A stretch of 64,000 nt of DNA, from contig JAHDQF010000022.1 of the NCBI GenBank assembly GCA_018433945.1, positions 38,156 through 102,155 of the forward strand. Reading direction: 5' to 3'. The translations under genes and the position numbers were made by a program. Positions 41,383 to 49,893 of this stretch are shown here, piece by piece. The notes beneath the pieces were generated by a model. That model worked only from the letters and a program-made list of their open reading frames with translations. It was not told the origin of the DNA and searched no databases. This stretch comes from Proteiniphilum sp. (GTDB taxonomy: Bacteria > Bacteroidota > Bacteroidia > Bacteroidales > Dysgonomonadaceae). Within the stretch, counting starts at the first letter, position 1, and the number at the start of each line of letters is the position of its first letter.

Positions 41383-43443
41383 TTAGTTTTTCAGCGGCAG
41401 TACCGAGTATTGCCGGGAGTAGCGTAGCTGCTGATCCACGTAGTTCTCATCATAGGAGATGGTCACATCGGTTACTTTTCCGTTCTCATCGGTCACCAGC
41501 TTATAGACAGGGTTCACGAATCCTTTATAGGGAGCGATATTCAACGCCTCGTAACGGGCCAGCACCTCTTTATGCAGTTCCGGGTCCACTTTTACGCCGT
41601 AGCTTTCCACCAACTGTTTGCCGGCTTCGAAGTCGCCTTCCGACTTGATCCGTTGTACCTCTGCCAGCAGTTCGCCGAAGAGCGCGCGCAGCTTCTCGTA
41701 GTCATTGACCACCACGTAGGTCTTGCCATCCCGTTGTGTCAGTTCCACCACCTTTTCATCGCTGCCCTTTTCAATTACCCAGCGGGAGATCAGTGCCCTG
41801 TTGCGCATATGGGCCTGTTCAATATCCTTTCCCGGTTGGATGCGTGTGAGCTGTGTCATGGCCCCATTCATGATGTAGGAGTAGTATTCCGCCTTATAGG
41901 CTTCGTTATCGGGAAGCAGTCCCAGTTCCACCAGCTTCGGGTCGGCCAGGTAATAGAGTGCGAACAGGTCGGCACGCGTCTCCTCCAACGGAGAGCCATA
42001 GGCCTGCAGCACATCGGAGCTCACACCGGGGAGCAGCTTACCGGAGCCGTGCCCCAGGCATTCGTGCAGGTCGGTATGGAGATTACCGGTGAGCGTACCA
42101 TATTTTTTAGATCGTTCCCGTTCGGTGTCGCTCCACATGAACTCTTCCTTGAAGCCGTTACCTTCGGCTGCCTTGTCATAGGCGTATGTGATGTTATCGA
42201 TGGTGACCGATTTGGAACCATGGTCGCGGCGAATCCAGTCTGAGTTCGGCAGGTTGATGCCGATGGGTGTGGCCGGGTAGCAGTCGCCCCCCAGGATGGC
42301 TGCCGTGATCACCTTGGCCGATACCCCTTTCACCTCCTCTTTCTTGAAGCGATCGTCGATGGGTGAGTGGTCTTCGAACCACTGTGCGTTCTCGCTGATG
42401 ACCCGGGTGCGTTCCGAAGCTTCGATGCTCTTGAAGTTGACCATTGCTTCCCAGCTGCCTTTCAGTCCGAGCGGGTCGGTATAGGTCTCGATGAAGCCGT
42501 TGATGAAGTCAACGCGCGAGGTGGTGTCGGTCACCCACTTCACCGAGTAGTCGTCGAATGTTTTCAGGTCGCCACTACGGTAGTAGTCGATCAGCAGGTT
42601 GATCACCTCTTTCTGGTGGTCGTTTTCGGCGACGGCTGCCGCTTTCTCCAACCACCCGATGATCCGTTCGATCGCCTTGTCGTACATGCCATCCAGCTTC
42701 CACACCTGTTCAGCTACCTTGCCCTCGATCTTTTTCACCTTGCTGTTCAGGCCGTAGGAGACCGGCGTCTCGTCGGCAGGGTCCTTCATCGCGTTGTAGA
42801 ACGCTTCCACCTCCTGCTGGGTCACCCCCTCGTAGAAGTTCACCGCCGAGGTCTGTACGATATCCGTTCCCGGTGTCTGGTTCATCCGTTTGGGCATCAC
42901 TGCCGGATCGAACATCACCGGCAGAATCTCCTGGAGGGTCTCATCGGCCGCCATCCCATCACGGAATGGCATCCGTCCCGGGTCGACACTCTTCACAAGC
43001 TTCACAAAGTAATCCTGTGAAAACTGTGGCATGATCTTGTCTTCCGAGTAGTGGTGGTGGATGCCGTTGGCCATCCAGATCTGTTTCAGATAGGTCTCGA
43101 ACTGCTTCCACTCTTCGGACGATTTGTCGCCCATGTAGTTCTCGTACACCCCTTCGCAGACGCGACGGATGGTGAGGTTGTAGCGGTTGTGCTGGTCCCA
43201 GAGGATGTCGCGTCCTTCCAGGGCAGCCTGTGACAGGTAATAGATCAGCTCTTTCTGCTGAAGAGAGAGGCTGTTGAACCCCGGTACAGGATAACGCAGA
43301 ATTTCGATGTCGGCAAAACGGTCAACCTTGTATTCAAAAGTAGCGTCGATGCCGTCGTCAACCGGTTCACTGCCGGCCTGTTTACCCTGGGTGCAGGCTC
43401 CCAGCAGGATGAGTGATGTAAACATGTAGATGACTTTCTTCAT
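41383..43443 (-). CDS. dipeptidyl peptidase III (M49), lipoprotein
   Basis: This 686-residue zinc peptidase removes dipeptides from peptide N-termini. The zinc motif is HECLGH (residues 460-465), the variant found in Bacteroides DPP III, with the third ligand in PLEETRADLFALYYL (about E487/E488). A lipoprotein signal (MKKVIYMFTSLILLGAC) suggests it is anchored in the envelope, unlike the cytoplasmic human enzyme. It starts 2 bases after purE, so the two are cotranscribed. Confidence 0.93.
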   Translation of the reverse strand: MKKVIYMFTSLILLGACTQGKQAGSEPVDDGIDATFEYKVDRFADIEILRYPVPGFNSLSLQQKELIYYLSQAALEGRDILWDQHNRYNLTIRRVCEGVYENYMGDKSSEEWKQFETYLKQIWMANGIHHHYSEDKIMPQFSQDYFVKLVKSVDPGRMPFRDGMAADETLQEILPVMFDPAVMPKRMNQTPGTDIVQTSAVNFYEGVTQQEVEAFYNAMKDPADETPVSYGLNSKVKKIEGKVAEQVWKLDGMYDKAIERIIGWLEKAAAVAENDHQKEVINLLIDYYRSGDLKTFDDYSVKWVTDTTSRVDFINGFIETYTDPLGLKGSWEAMVNFKSIEASERTRVISENAQWFEDHSPIDDRFKKEEVKGVSAKVITAAILGGDCYPATPIGINLPNSDWIRRDHGSKSVTIDNITYAYDKAAEGNGFKEEFMWSDTERERSKKYGTLTGNLHTDLHECLGHGSGKLLPGVSSDVLQAYGSPLEETRADLFALYYLADPKLVELGLLPDNEAYKAEYYSYIMNGAMTQLTRIQPGKDIEQAHMRNRALISRWVIEKGSDEKVVELTQRDGKTYVVVNDYEKLRALFGELLAEVQRIKSEGDFEAGKQLVESYGVKVDPELHKEVLARYEALNIAPYKGFVNPVYKLVTDENGKVTDVTISYDENYVDQQLRYSRQYSVLPLKN

Positions 43444-43445
43444 AA

Positions 43446-43952
43446 TCAGTTTGTTTTATACTTGTAGGTCACACCCGCCAGCTCTTCGTTGGCCTGGGTG
43501 ATCTTCTTTTTGAGGCTCTCCTTATAAGCTGCCAGCTTCATTTGTGCCGTATCGTCGCCGGTGGCGATCATCTGCAGGGCAAGGATGGCTGCATTGAGTG
43601 CGCCATTGATGCCAACAGTTGCCACCGGAATACCTGGAGGCATCTGCACGATGGACAGTAGTGCATCGAGGCCATCGAGAGAGGCTTTGATCGGTACACC
43701 AATCACCGGCAGGGTGGTCATTGAGGCAATCACTCCCGGCAGGTGTGCGGCCATGCCGGCAGCGGCGATGATCAACTTGATGCCCCTCTCTCTTGCTCCT
43801 TTGGCAAACCGCTCCACCTCTTCGGGTGTGCGGTGTGCCGAGAGGGCATTCATCTCAAAGGGGATCTCCATCTCGTTGAGAAACTGAGCTGCTTTTTCCA
43901 TGACGGGCAGATCGGACGTACTGCCCATGATGATGCTTATCGATGGTTTCAT
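43446..43952 (-). CDS. purE: N5-carboxyaminoimidazole ribonucleotide mutase
   Basis: This 168-residue class I PurE rearranges N5-CAIR to CAIR in purine synthesis. It shows IIMGSTSDLPVMEKAAQFL at the N-terminus, LSAHRTPEEVERF, and AAAGMAAHLPGVIASMTTLP. No purK is adjacent. It is first in a two-gene operon with the DPP III gene and is insulated from gcvH by a terminator. Confidence 0.96.
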   Translation of the reverse strand: MKPSISIIMGSTSDLPVMEKAAQFLNEMEIPFEMNALSAHRTPEEVERFAKGARERGIKLIIAAAGMAAHLPGVIASMTTLPVIGVPIKASLDGLDALLSIVQMPPGIPVATVGINGALNAAILALQMIATGDDTAQMKLAAYKESLKKKITQANEELAGVTYKYKTN

Positions 43953-43983
43953 AACTGTTTTTAAGTGAATGAATGATTAAAAA

Positions 43984-44011
43984 GGGAATCGCTTCTCCAT
44001 AAGTGATTCCC
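43984..44011 (-). terminator. rho-independent terminator of gcvH
   Basis: GGGAATCGCTT at 43984-43994 pairs with AAGTGATTCCC at 44001-44011 (one G-T pair). On the minus strand it is followed by TTTTTAATC. It lies 18 bases past the gcvH stop. Confidence 0.85.
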
Positions 44012-44028
44012 TGCAGGATATCGTATGC

Positions 44029-44409
44029 TTACTTGCCCGTGAATTCCTTGTAGGCAGAGGCCGTCATCAGCTGATCCATTTCCGCAGGATCTTTCACGGC
44101 TACACGGATGATCCATCCCTCACCGAAAGGGTCGCGGTTCACCAGCTCCGGGGCGTCATCCAACCTGGCATTTACCTCCAGAACCTTACCTGAAAGCGGC
44201 ATGATCAGGTCGGAAACGGTTTTTACCGCTTCAATACTGCCAAAGACCTCGCCTTGCGACAGGTTTTCGCCCTGGCTGGTCACATCCACATAGACAATCT
44301 CACCCAGTTCATCCTGCGCAAAATCGGTGATGCCCACATAGGCTTCACCGCCCTCCAGTCGCACCCATTCATGGTCGGAGGAATACTTTACATTTTCGGG
44401 AAAATTCAT
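44029..44409 (-). CDS. gcvH: glycine cleavage system H protein
   Basis: This 126-residue lipoyl carrier shuttles the aminomethyl group between the P, T and L proteins. Lipoyl-lysine is K63 in [25 protein letters not shown] and [18 protein letters not shown] are typical. No gcvP or gcvT is in the window. It lies 90 bases downstream of the PAP2-like gene and may be part of an rpoN-PAP2-gcvH transcript. Confidence 0.97.
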   Translation of the reverse strand: MNFPENVKYSSDHEWVRLEGGEAYVGITDFAQDELGEIVYVDVTSQGENLSQGEVFGSIEAVKTVSDLIMPLSGKVLEVNARLDDAPELVNRDPFGEGWIIRVAVKDPAEMDQLMTASAYKEFTGK

Positions 44410-44499
44410 AGCAATCGTTATTTTTTTAGGAATGTTGTTTTGATCGGGTAAATGTAATACAATATTTTATAATGTCAAAAAGAGATGGAACGATTTATA

Positions 44500-45114
44500 T
44501 CAGATCACCGTTCCTCCCCAGACAAAGAGGAACGAAACCAAAAAGCCAAGCAGGAATCCGGCTATCACCTGGTACAGCGTATGTCGCCGCAGGATGAGCC
44601 TTGAGGTTCCTATCAGACCCGCAATGATAAATAATCCCATAAACATGTAATAGGGATTGGACTGCTCCACGAAATAGCTTACAGCCATGGCTCCGCCAAT
44701 AAGTCCCCCCATACCGAACATGTGGGCGCTGATTTTCCAGGTGAGCGTGATCAGGATGGCAATCACCATGATCGCTACCGAGGCGGCCATAATCATCAGA
44801 AACCATGTCGGCATCCCCATTCTGGAGTAGTAGACAATCATCGCTGAATAGGAGATGAGTGTGATAAGGTAGGGGAATATTCGTTCTCTCCGTATCTTCA
44901 GCGATAGGTCAGAAATGATTCGTAAACGGTAAAGCATGTAGATGAGCAGTCCCGGGATTGCAAATGAGAAAAGCAGCACCGGCAGGAGAATTTGCCAGAA
45001 TAGAGGGCGGTAGATCGTGCCGAAGTAGGTGTATAGAAAAAGGAGCATCACCCCGTAGGTGGGCATCAGCAAGGGTTGGAATATGGTGGAGATGATATGA
45101 GCAATCGTTTTCAT
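44500..45114 (-). CDS. PAP2-like membrane protein
   Basis: This 204-residue protein has about six membrane helices. The central ISAHMFGMGGLIGG and the C-terminal SRLILRRHTLYQVIAGFLLG resemble the PSGH and SR-x5-H motifs of PAP2 phosphatases, though the first motif is weakened (ISAH). It might dephosphorylate a lipid phosphate in the membrane; activity is uncertain because of the altered motifs. It is 48 bases downstream of rpoN. Confidence 0.72.
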   Translation of the reverse strand: MKTIAHIISTIFQPLLMPTYGVMLLFLYTYFGTIYRPLFWQILLPVLLFSFAIPGLLIYMLYRLRIISDLSLKIRRERIFPYLITLISYSAMIVYYSRMGMPTWFLMIMAASVAIMVIAILITLTWKISAHMFGMGGLIGGAMAVSYFVEQSNPYYMFMGLFIIAGLIGTSRLILRRHTLYQVIAGFLLGFLVSFLFVWGGTVI

Positions 45115-45157
45115 CCTGATGGGGTTCCTTTCAATGGGGTTCCTTTTGATAAACCCA

Positions 45158-45165
45158 CAAAGTTA
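45158..45165 (-). promoter_or_regulatory. -7 candidate overlapping the rpoN stop (TAACTTTG)
   Basis: The plus strand reads CAAAGTTA, a minus-strand -7 match 43 bases before the PAP2-like start. A near-perfect direct repeat (GGGGTTCCTTT twice, 45121-45145) lies between. Confidence 0.45.
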
Positions 45166-46614
45166 CATTTTTTTTCTCAAACGGGAGACAGGGATATTCA
45201 GTTGTTCCCGGTATTTTGCAACGGTACGACGGGCGATCAGGTACCCTTTTTCGTTGAGGATCCGCGTAAGCTGGTCGTCGGTCAACGGTCGCTTAGGATT
45301 TTCACCTTCGATGCTATCCTTTAGAATCATCTTCACTTCTCGAGATGAAATATCCTCACCCTCTGAGGTTTGCATCGCTTCTGAGAAGAAATACTTCAGC
45401 GGGTAGATGCCGTTGTTGGTTTGCACATATTTGCTGTTGCTCACCCGTGAAACTGTAGAGATATCGAACCCGGTCCTTTCGGCCACATCTTTGAGCACCA
45501 TCGGCTTGAGTTGTGATTCATCTTCGTTCAGGAAAAAGTCATACTGCAGGTTCACGATCGCCTCCATGGTACGCAGCAGGGTGTTTTGCCTTTGCTTCAC
45601 AGCATCGATAAACCATTTAGCCGAATCAACCTTCTGCTTCATGAACAACATCGCCTGTTTATCGTCGGACGACATGCTCTCCCGGTTTTCCTGGTACCCT
45701 TTTAGCATCTCATAGAAGCTGTTGTTCACTTTCAGGTTTGGAATATTGCTGTTGTTGAGGTGGATGGTCACCTGTCCGTTGTATGTGTCGACCAGGAAGT
45801 CGGGGGTGATATTGTTCATGGCTGTTTGCAGAGTGCCTCCCACGGCGTTGCCCGGTTTGGGATTGAGTGAGGTGATCTCTTCAATTGCATTCCGGAGATC
45901 ATCGGGTGTGATGTTCATCTGTTGGATGATTTTATCGAAATGCTTCCGGGAGAACGCTTCAAAATAATCGGTCAGGATGGCTTCCGCCAGTTTCACAGGT
46001 GCGGATGGCTCTTTCCGGGCCAGCTGCAGCAGTAGGCACTCCTGCAGATTGCGTGCTCCCACCCCAGCCGGATCCAACTCCTGTATCTCGTATAAGAGGT
46101 CTTCAAGTTGCAGAGGAGTCACCTCCAGTTGTTGCTGAAAGAGCAGATCGTCGGCGATGGCCTGCAGTTCACGCTGAAGGTAGCCATTTTCATCCAGGTT
46201 ACCGATGATATAGGTGGCGATGGTATGGCGACGTTCATCCAGATTGAGCAGGCTGAGTTGCTCCAGGAGAGAGTCGATCAGCGACTGGTCGTCGTAGTAG
46301 CTGATTTCGGCGAAACCCTGTTCGTTTGTACGATCTCTCTGACCGATGTGGTAGTCGGGGATATCCTCATCTGAGATGTAGTCGCCAAGCATGATCTCAT
46401 CCTGTGTGATCTCATCTTCTTTCTCCTGTTCATTTTCATCGGGATCGTTCAACGGCTCATCGTTGCCGGTCTCCAGAGCCGGATTATCCTCCACCTCCTG
46501 CTTGATACGGTCTTCTACCTCTACGGTGTTCAGTTCCACCAGCTTGATCACCTGCATCTGCAGAGGAGAAAGCCGCTGAGTCTGTTTCAGTTCCTGTTGC
46601 TGTTTGAGCGCCAT
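45163..46614 (-). CDS. rpoN: RNA polymerase sigma-54 factor
   Basis: This is a 483-residue protein. The Gln-rich region I (LKQQQELKQTQRLSPLQMQVIKL given in parts: LKQQQELKQTQRLS, PLQMQVIKLVELN) contacts activators. An acidic region II follows (~50-100), then the core-binding domain and the RpoN box ARRTVAKYREQLNIP close to the C-terminus. It directs transcription from -24/-12 promoters, which need AAA+ activators; none is in the window. It has its own -7 element. Confidence 0.97.
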   Translation of the reverse strand: MALKQQQELKQTQRLSPLQMQVIKLVELNTVEVEDRIKQEVEDNPALETGNDEPLNDPDENEQEKEDEITQDEIMLGDYISDEDIPDYHIGQRDRTNEQGFAEISYYDDQSLIDSLLEQLSLLNLDERRHTIATYIIGNLDENGYLQRELQAIADDLLFQQQLEVTPLQLEDLLYEIQELDPAGVGARNLQECLLLQLARKEPSAPVKLAEAILTDYFEAFSRKHFDKIIQQMNITPDDLRNAIEEITSLNPKPGNAVGGTLQTAMNNITPDFLVDTYNGQVTIHLNNSNIPNLKVNNSFYEMLKGYQENRESMSSDDKQAMLFMKQKVDSAKWFIDAVKQRQNTLLRTMEAIVNLQYDFFLNEDESQLKPMVLKDVAERTGFDISTVSRVSNSKYVQTNNGIYPLKYFFSEAMQTSEGEDISSREVKMILKDSIEGENPKRPLTDDQLTRILNEKGYLIARRTVAKYREQLNIPVSRLRKKM

Positions 46615-46636
46615 ATTTGATGGGATATTTTGGAAG

Positions 46637-46644
46637 CAAAGATA
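46637..46644 (-). promoter_or_regulatory. -7 element of rpoN (TATCTTTG)
   Basis: The plus strand reads CAAAGATA, a minus-strand -7 match 23 bases before the rpoN ATG. Confidence 0.6.
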
Positions 46645-46749
46645 GAGATTTCTCTTCCAAAAAACAATCCTCTGTGTGCCTCGCGAAACAGAATATGCGA
46701 TAGAGAGGATTAAAATAGGGCTGCTTTATTCAGATTTAAAACTTTTTCT

Positions 46750-46757
46750 TACCTTTG
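46750..46757 (+). promoter_or_regulatory. -7 element (TACCTTTG)
   Basis: TACCTTTG matches TAnnTTTG, 22 bases before the ATG at 46779. Confidence 0.6.
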
Positions 46758-46778
46758 AATCACTAAACAGAGATCGCA

Positions 46779-47336
46779 ATGATATTCAAATTTCTTATTC
46801 TTTCCGATGAAGTGGAGGACTTCAAAAGAGAAATAACCATTGATGCAGATGCCACATTCCTGGAGCTTTACAGGGCGATTGTTGATTGCACCGGTTTCAG
46901 TGATCGTGAGATGGCCTCTTTCTTCTTGTGCGACAGCAAATGGCGTAAGGAGAAGGAGATCACCCTTGTGGAGATGGATACCTATTCCGATGAAGATTCT
47001 TTCATCATGGAGGAGTGTGTATTGAGTGATTTTCTGGAAGATGAGAAGCAGAAGATGATGTTTGTGTTTGATTACCTCACCGAAAGAGCACTTTATATAG
47101 AACTTTCAGAAATCATTCCCGGCAAGAGCCAGGATAAACCGCGCTGTACCCTCTCCGAAGGCGAAGCTCCCAGACAACAGATGACCCCAGAAGAGATTGG
47201 GACAGAATCTTCGTCGATCGATTTGGGTGAATCTTTCTACGGCGATGAGAGTTTTGACCTGGAGGAGCTGGATAAAGAAGGCTTTGAAGGATTGGATACC
47301 TTCACCACTGATCAGGGTGAAAATGATCTTCACTGA
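46779..47336 (+). CDS. pRiA4b ORF-3-like protein
   Basis: This 185-residue cytoplasmic protein resembles the pRiA4b ORF-3/IS1096 passenger TnpR-like family: FKFLILSDEVEDFKREITID, ATFLELYRAIVDCTGF and a KMMFVFDYLTERALYIEL segment. The C-terminal ~70 residues are acidic and probably disordered. Despite the family name there is no mobile element here; this copy is a stable neighbour of miaA, 12 bases apart. Function unknown. Confidence 0.75.
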   Translation: MIFKFLILSDEVEDFKREITIDADATFLELYRAIVDCTGFSDREMASFFLCDSKWRKEKEITLVEMDTYSDEDSFIMEECVLSDFLEDEKQKMMFVFDYLTERALYIELSEIIPGKSQDKPRCTLSEGEAPRQQMTPEEIGTESSSIDLGESFYGDESFDLEELDKEGFEGLDTFTTDQGENDLH

Positions 47337-47348
47337 CAGCGCTTCATC

Positions 47349-48260
47349 ATGAAAACCCTGCTCGTGCTCCTTGGTCCCACGGGCGTGGGAAAGACCGAAT
47401 GGAGCATCCGGCTGGCATCCGCACTGCAGGTTCCGATCCTATCGGCTGACTCACGACAGGTCTATCGTGGCATGCAGATCGCTACGGCAGCACCCACTGC
47501 TGATCAATTGCAGCGTGTGCCCCATTATTTTGTAGGGAGCTTGTCACCTGAAACCTATTACAGTGCCAGCAGCTATGAGCAGGATGTGCTCTCGTTGCTG
47601 GAAGAGCTCTTTGAGCACCACCGGGTGGTGATTCTCTCAGGTGGTTCCATGATGTATATTGATGCGATCTGCAAGGGGATGGATGAGCTGCCTATCGTGG
47701 ATGAGTCGCTGCGTCATGAACTACAGGAGCTTTACCAACGGGAAGGGCTTGATCCCATCCGTCGACAGCTGAAATTGCTTGATCCGGTTTTTTACGGACA
47801 GGTGGATCTGAAGAATCCTCAGCGGTTGATTCATGCGCTGGAGATCTGTCTGATGGCAGGTAAGCCCTACTCCTCATTGCGTACCAATCCCGAAAGAGAG
47901 AGACCATTCCGCATCCTGAAGATCGGGTTCACCCGTGATCGGCCGGAGCTCTATGACCGCATCAACCAACGGGTGGAGAAGATGCTGGAGGAGGGTCTGC
48001 TGGAGGAGGCAAGCAGCTTTTACCCGCTGCGTCATCTCAATGCGCTCAACACAGTAGGCTACAAGGAGCTGTTTCGTTATTTCGACGGGGAGTGGTCACT
48101 GGAGAAGGCCATTGAAAAGATCAAGCAGCACACCCGCAACTATGCACGCAAGCAGCTTACCTGGTTCAAAAAGGATAAGGAGATTCACTGGATCAATCTC
48201 TCTGAGCAGGAGAGGGATGTGATGGCGGAGGTGATGCAATTGCTGGAACAGTCGCGATGA
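47349..48260 (+). CDS. miaA: tRNA dimethylallyltransferase
   Basis: This 303-residue enzyme prenylates A37 of tRNAs that read UNN codons. The P-loop GPTGVGKT is at residues 9-16. [21 protein letters not shown] and the [14 protein letters not shown] segment are typical. The C-terminal part [20 protein letters not shown] and [14 protein letters not shown] confirms the family. It is second gene after the pRiA4b-like gene, in front of two tRNA-Asn genes. Confidence 0.96.
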   Translation: MKTLLVLLGPTGVGKTEWSIRLASALQVPILSADSRQVYRGMQIATAAPTADQLQRVPHYFVGSLSPETYYSASSYEQDVLSLLEELFEHHRVVILSGGSMMYIDAICKGMDELPIVDESLRHELQELYQREGLDPIRRQLKLLDPVFYGQVDLKNPQRLIHALEICLMAGKPYSSLRTNPERERPFRILKIGFTRDRPELYDRINQRVEKMLEEGLLEEASSFYPLRHLNALNTVGYKELFRYFDGEWSLEKAIEKIKQHTRNYARKQLTWFKKDKEIHWINLSEQERDVMAEVMQLLEQSR

Positions 48261-48340
48261 ACATCTCCATTCCTTTGCGGAGCTTTTTATTTTAGCATAA
48301 CTTTTCCCCGGCACTTGTTGGATAATTGGGATAAATGTGC

Positions 48341-48348
48341 TAATTTTG
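48341..48348 (+). promoter_or_regulatory. -7 element of the tRNA-Asn genes (TAATTTTG)
   Basis: TAATTTTG matches TAnnTTTG, and a TTG at 48318-48320 sits 20 bases upstream as a possible -33 element. The first tRNA starts at 48377. Confidence 0.6.
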
Positions 48349-48376
48349 CGTCACCTTTCAGAGAGAGAAATAAAAT

Positions 48377-48450
48377 TCTTCAGTAGCTCAGTCGGTTAGA
48401 GCATCTGACTGTTAATCAGAGGGTCGTTGGTTCAAGTCCAACCTGAAGAG
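48377..48450 (+). tRNA. tRNA-Asn (GTT)
   Basis: This is a 74-base cloverleaf: acceptor TCTTCAG/CTGAAGA, D stem GCTC/GAGC, anticodon stem TCTGA/TCAGA with loop CTGTTAA (anticodon GTT at 48411-48413), T stem GTTGG/CCAAC with loop TTCAAGT, and discriminator G. CCA is not encoded. Confidence 0.97.
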
Positions 48451-48482
48451 CAGAGAGGTACAGTTTTCAAGGGTGAATAAAT

Positions 48483-48556
48483 TCTTCAGTAGCTCAGTCG
48501 GTTAGAGCATCTGACTGTTAATCAGAGGGTCGTTGGTTCGAGTCCAACCTGAAGAG
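48483..48556 (+). tRNA. tRNA-Asn (GTT), second copy
   Basis: It is identical to the first copy except for one base in the T loop (TTCGAGT instead of TTCAAGT). It lies 32 bases downstream and is probably in the same transcript, followed by a terminator. Confidence 0.97.
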
Positions 48557-48560
48557 CAGA

Positions 48561-48585
48561 AAACGGGTCTGATGACTCGTTTTTT
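48561..48585 (+). terminator. terminator of the tRNA-Asn transcript
   Basis: AAACGGGTC at 48561-48569 pairs with GACTCGTTT at 48574-48582 (one G-T pair, TGAT loop), with T continuing to 48585. Confidence 0.8.
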
Positions 48586-48598
48586 ATACCTGGAAAAT

Positions 48599-48733
48599 CT
48601 AATCTTTATCAACAAATAATTTCCGATGCTTATATTTTTTATCATTGTCTGCCAATACCTTGGCAGCATCATAGGTTTTATGAGCTGATTCGAGCCTGTA
48701 TTTCACATATTCATTTCGTTCTTCATTAGTCAT
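48599..48733 (-). pseudogene. remnant of a HEPN-domain protein
   Basis: This 44-codon frame reads MTNEERNEYVKYRLESAHKT then YDAAKVLADN, which is the usual first helix pair of small HEPN proteins (partners of MNT nucleotidyltransferases). It then jumps to a short charged tail (DKKYKHRKLFVDKD). The NRLYYA-type core is missing, so an internal deletion is likely. An upstream minus-strand frame stops across its ATG, as in MNT-HEPN pairs, but I could not identify that frame. Confidence 0.5.
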
Positions 48734-49026
48734 ATCCGGATTCCTTCCCGAGAAACATCATGAAAAATTCTTCCCATATTTCGAAATTATTCACCACTAA
48801 AATTTCTTAGGTCTTCCCTGAGGTAGAAAATAATGAAATGGTGAAGTCCGGCACTAGAATGATTCCGCATTTTAACAAAAGACAGATGAAAGAAGTGTTG
48901 TTGGAAGTTCATTTTGAAAATAATATCACTTAACTTTGGAGGTGATAAATCCCGATAAAAATAGTAATTGTCGATGATGGTTTTTCTGAGATGAAATTGT
49001 CATCCGGTGATTAATTTTTGTAGTAA

Positions 49027-49164
49027 ATGAATAATATATTGATTGCTGCTTGCACCCATGCGGCAACCAAGACAATGGAAGCTCGCATCAATATGTCGGT
49101 GGAAATGGTTCAAAACATTGTTGAATTTTATGAAGGAACATATCCGGTGTCACGGGTTAACTGA
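49027..49164 (+). pseudogene. C-terminal remnant of a D-2-hydroxyacid dehydrogenase
   Basis: These 45 codons, with THAATKTMEARINMSVEMVQ, NIVEFYEGTYP and VSRVN at the end, resemble the last helix and tail of the D-isomer 2-hydroxyacid dehydrogenase family (usual form PHIAxxTxEAR...N...GxxPxxxVN). The NAD-binding domain is missing. The short frame just upstream (KIVIVDDGFSEMK) could be the same gene's N-terminus, with most of the gene deleted between. It ends just before the AlkD-like gene. Confidence 0.45.
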
Positions 49165-49176
49165 CTTGTGTTATTT

Positions 49177-49884
49177 ATGACGGCAGAAAAAATAAAACAA
49201 CAGCTCATTACTTTTGGAAATCCCGAAAAAGCAGCGCATTCGAAACGTTTCTTCAAAACCGGAAAAGGGCAATATGGCGAAGGAGACCGGTTTATTGGAT
49301 GTACCGTTCCGGAAACGCGGAGTGTGGCCCGGGTTCATTATCATACGTCATTCACGGAATTGAAAAAACTGCTGAGTGATGAATTGCATGAGTGTCGTCT
49401 TTGCGCACTGATGATCCTGGTGGCTCAGTTTCAGAAAGCTGATGAATTGAAACGCAGTGAGATCGTAGATTTTTATCTGGGTCACACCAGTCGTATCAAC
49501 AATTGGGATCTGGTGGATTATTCGAGTTATCAAATTATTGGAGAATGGCTGAAAAACAAAGAAGATCGCTCGTTGTTATACACACTGGCACAAAGCAGTC
49601 TGTTATGGGAACAACGCATAGCGATGGTATCGACAATGGCTTTCATCCGGAATAACGATTTTGCGGACACCATACACTTGTCGGAGTTATTCCTGACGCA
49701 CAGGCACGACCTGATGCAAAAAGCCTGCGGCTGGATGCTGCGAGAGGTAGGCAAGCGCGATGAAGCGGTGCTGGCCAGCTTTCTGGAGCGCTTTCACCAA
49801 GTAATGCCTCGCACAATGCTGCGTTATGCCATAGAACGGCTTGCGCCTGAAAAGAAAGGTTACTACATGCAGCGCCCCAAATAA
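49177..49884 (+). CDS. DNA alkylation repair protein, AlkD-like
   Basis: This 235-residue all-helical HEAT-repeat protein is of the AlkD family of DNA glycosylases for bulky or charged alkyl adducts. Family blocks are YGEGDRFIGCTVPETRSVAR, RLCALMILVAQF, INNWDLVDYSSYQIIGEWL and WEQRIAMVSTMAFIR. The ATG at 49177 is used; a GTG at 49168 is possible. It follows the graveyard region and ends 9 bases before the M16 peptidase gene. Confidence 0.88.
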   Translation: MTAEKIKQQLITFGNPEKAAHSKRFFKTGKGQYGEGDRFIGCTVPETRSVARVHYHTSFTELKKLLSDELHECRLCALMILVAQFQKADELKRSEIVDFYLGHTSRINNWDLVDYSSYQIIGEWLKNKEDRSLLYTLAQSSLLWEQRIAMVSTMAFIRNNDFADTIHLSELFLTHRHDLMQKACGWMLREVGKRDEAVLASFLERFHQVMPRTMLRYAIERLAPEKKGYYMQRPK

Positions 49885-49893
49885 ACTTTGAAG

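Larger units (their letters stand above)
48586..49176. other. gene graveyard downstream of tRNA-Asn
   Basis: This 590-base stretch has no intact gene. It holds the HEPN remnant (minus), an unidentified open frame near 48823-48931 (plus, ending HFENNIT), a short frame near 48954-49014 that reads KIVIVDDGFSEMKLSSGD, and the dehydrogenase tail at 49027-49164. It is richer in A+T than the flanks. This fits an old integration site next to tRNA genes. Confidence 0.55.

Noticed and set aside
46779-47336. Mobile element (the family name mentions a plasmid and IS1096)
   Set aside because: No transposase, inverted repeats or other mobile features are near; it forms an operon with miaA.
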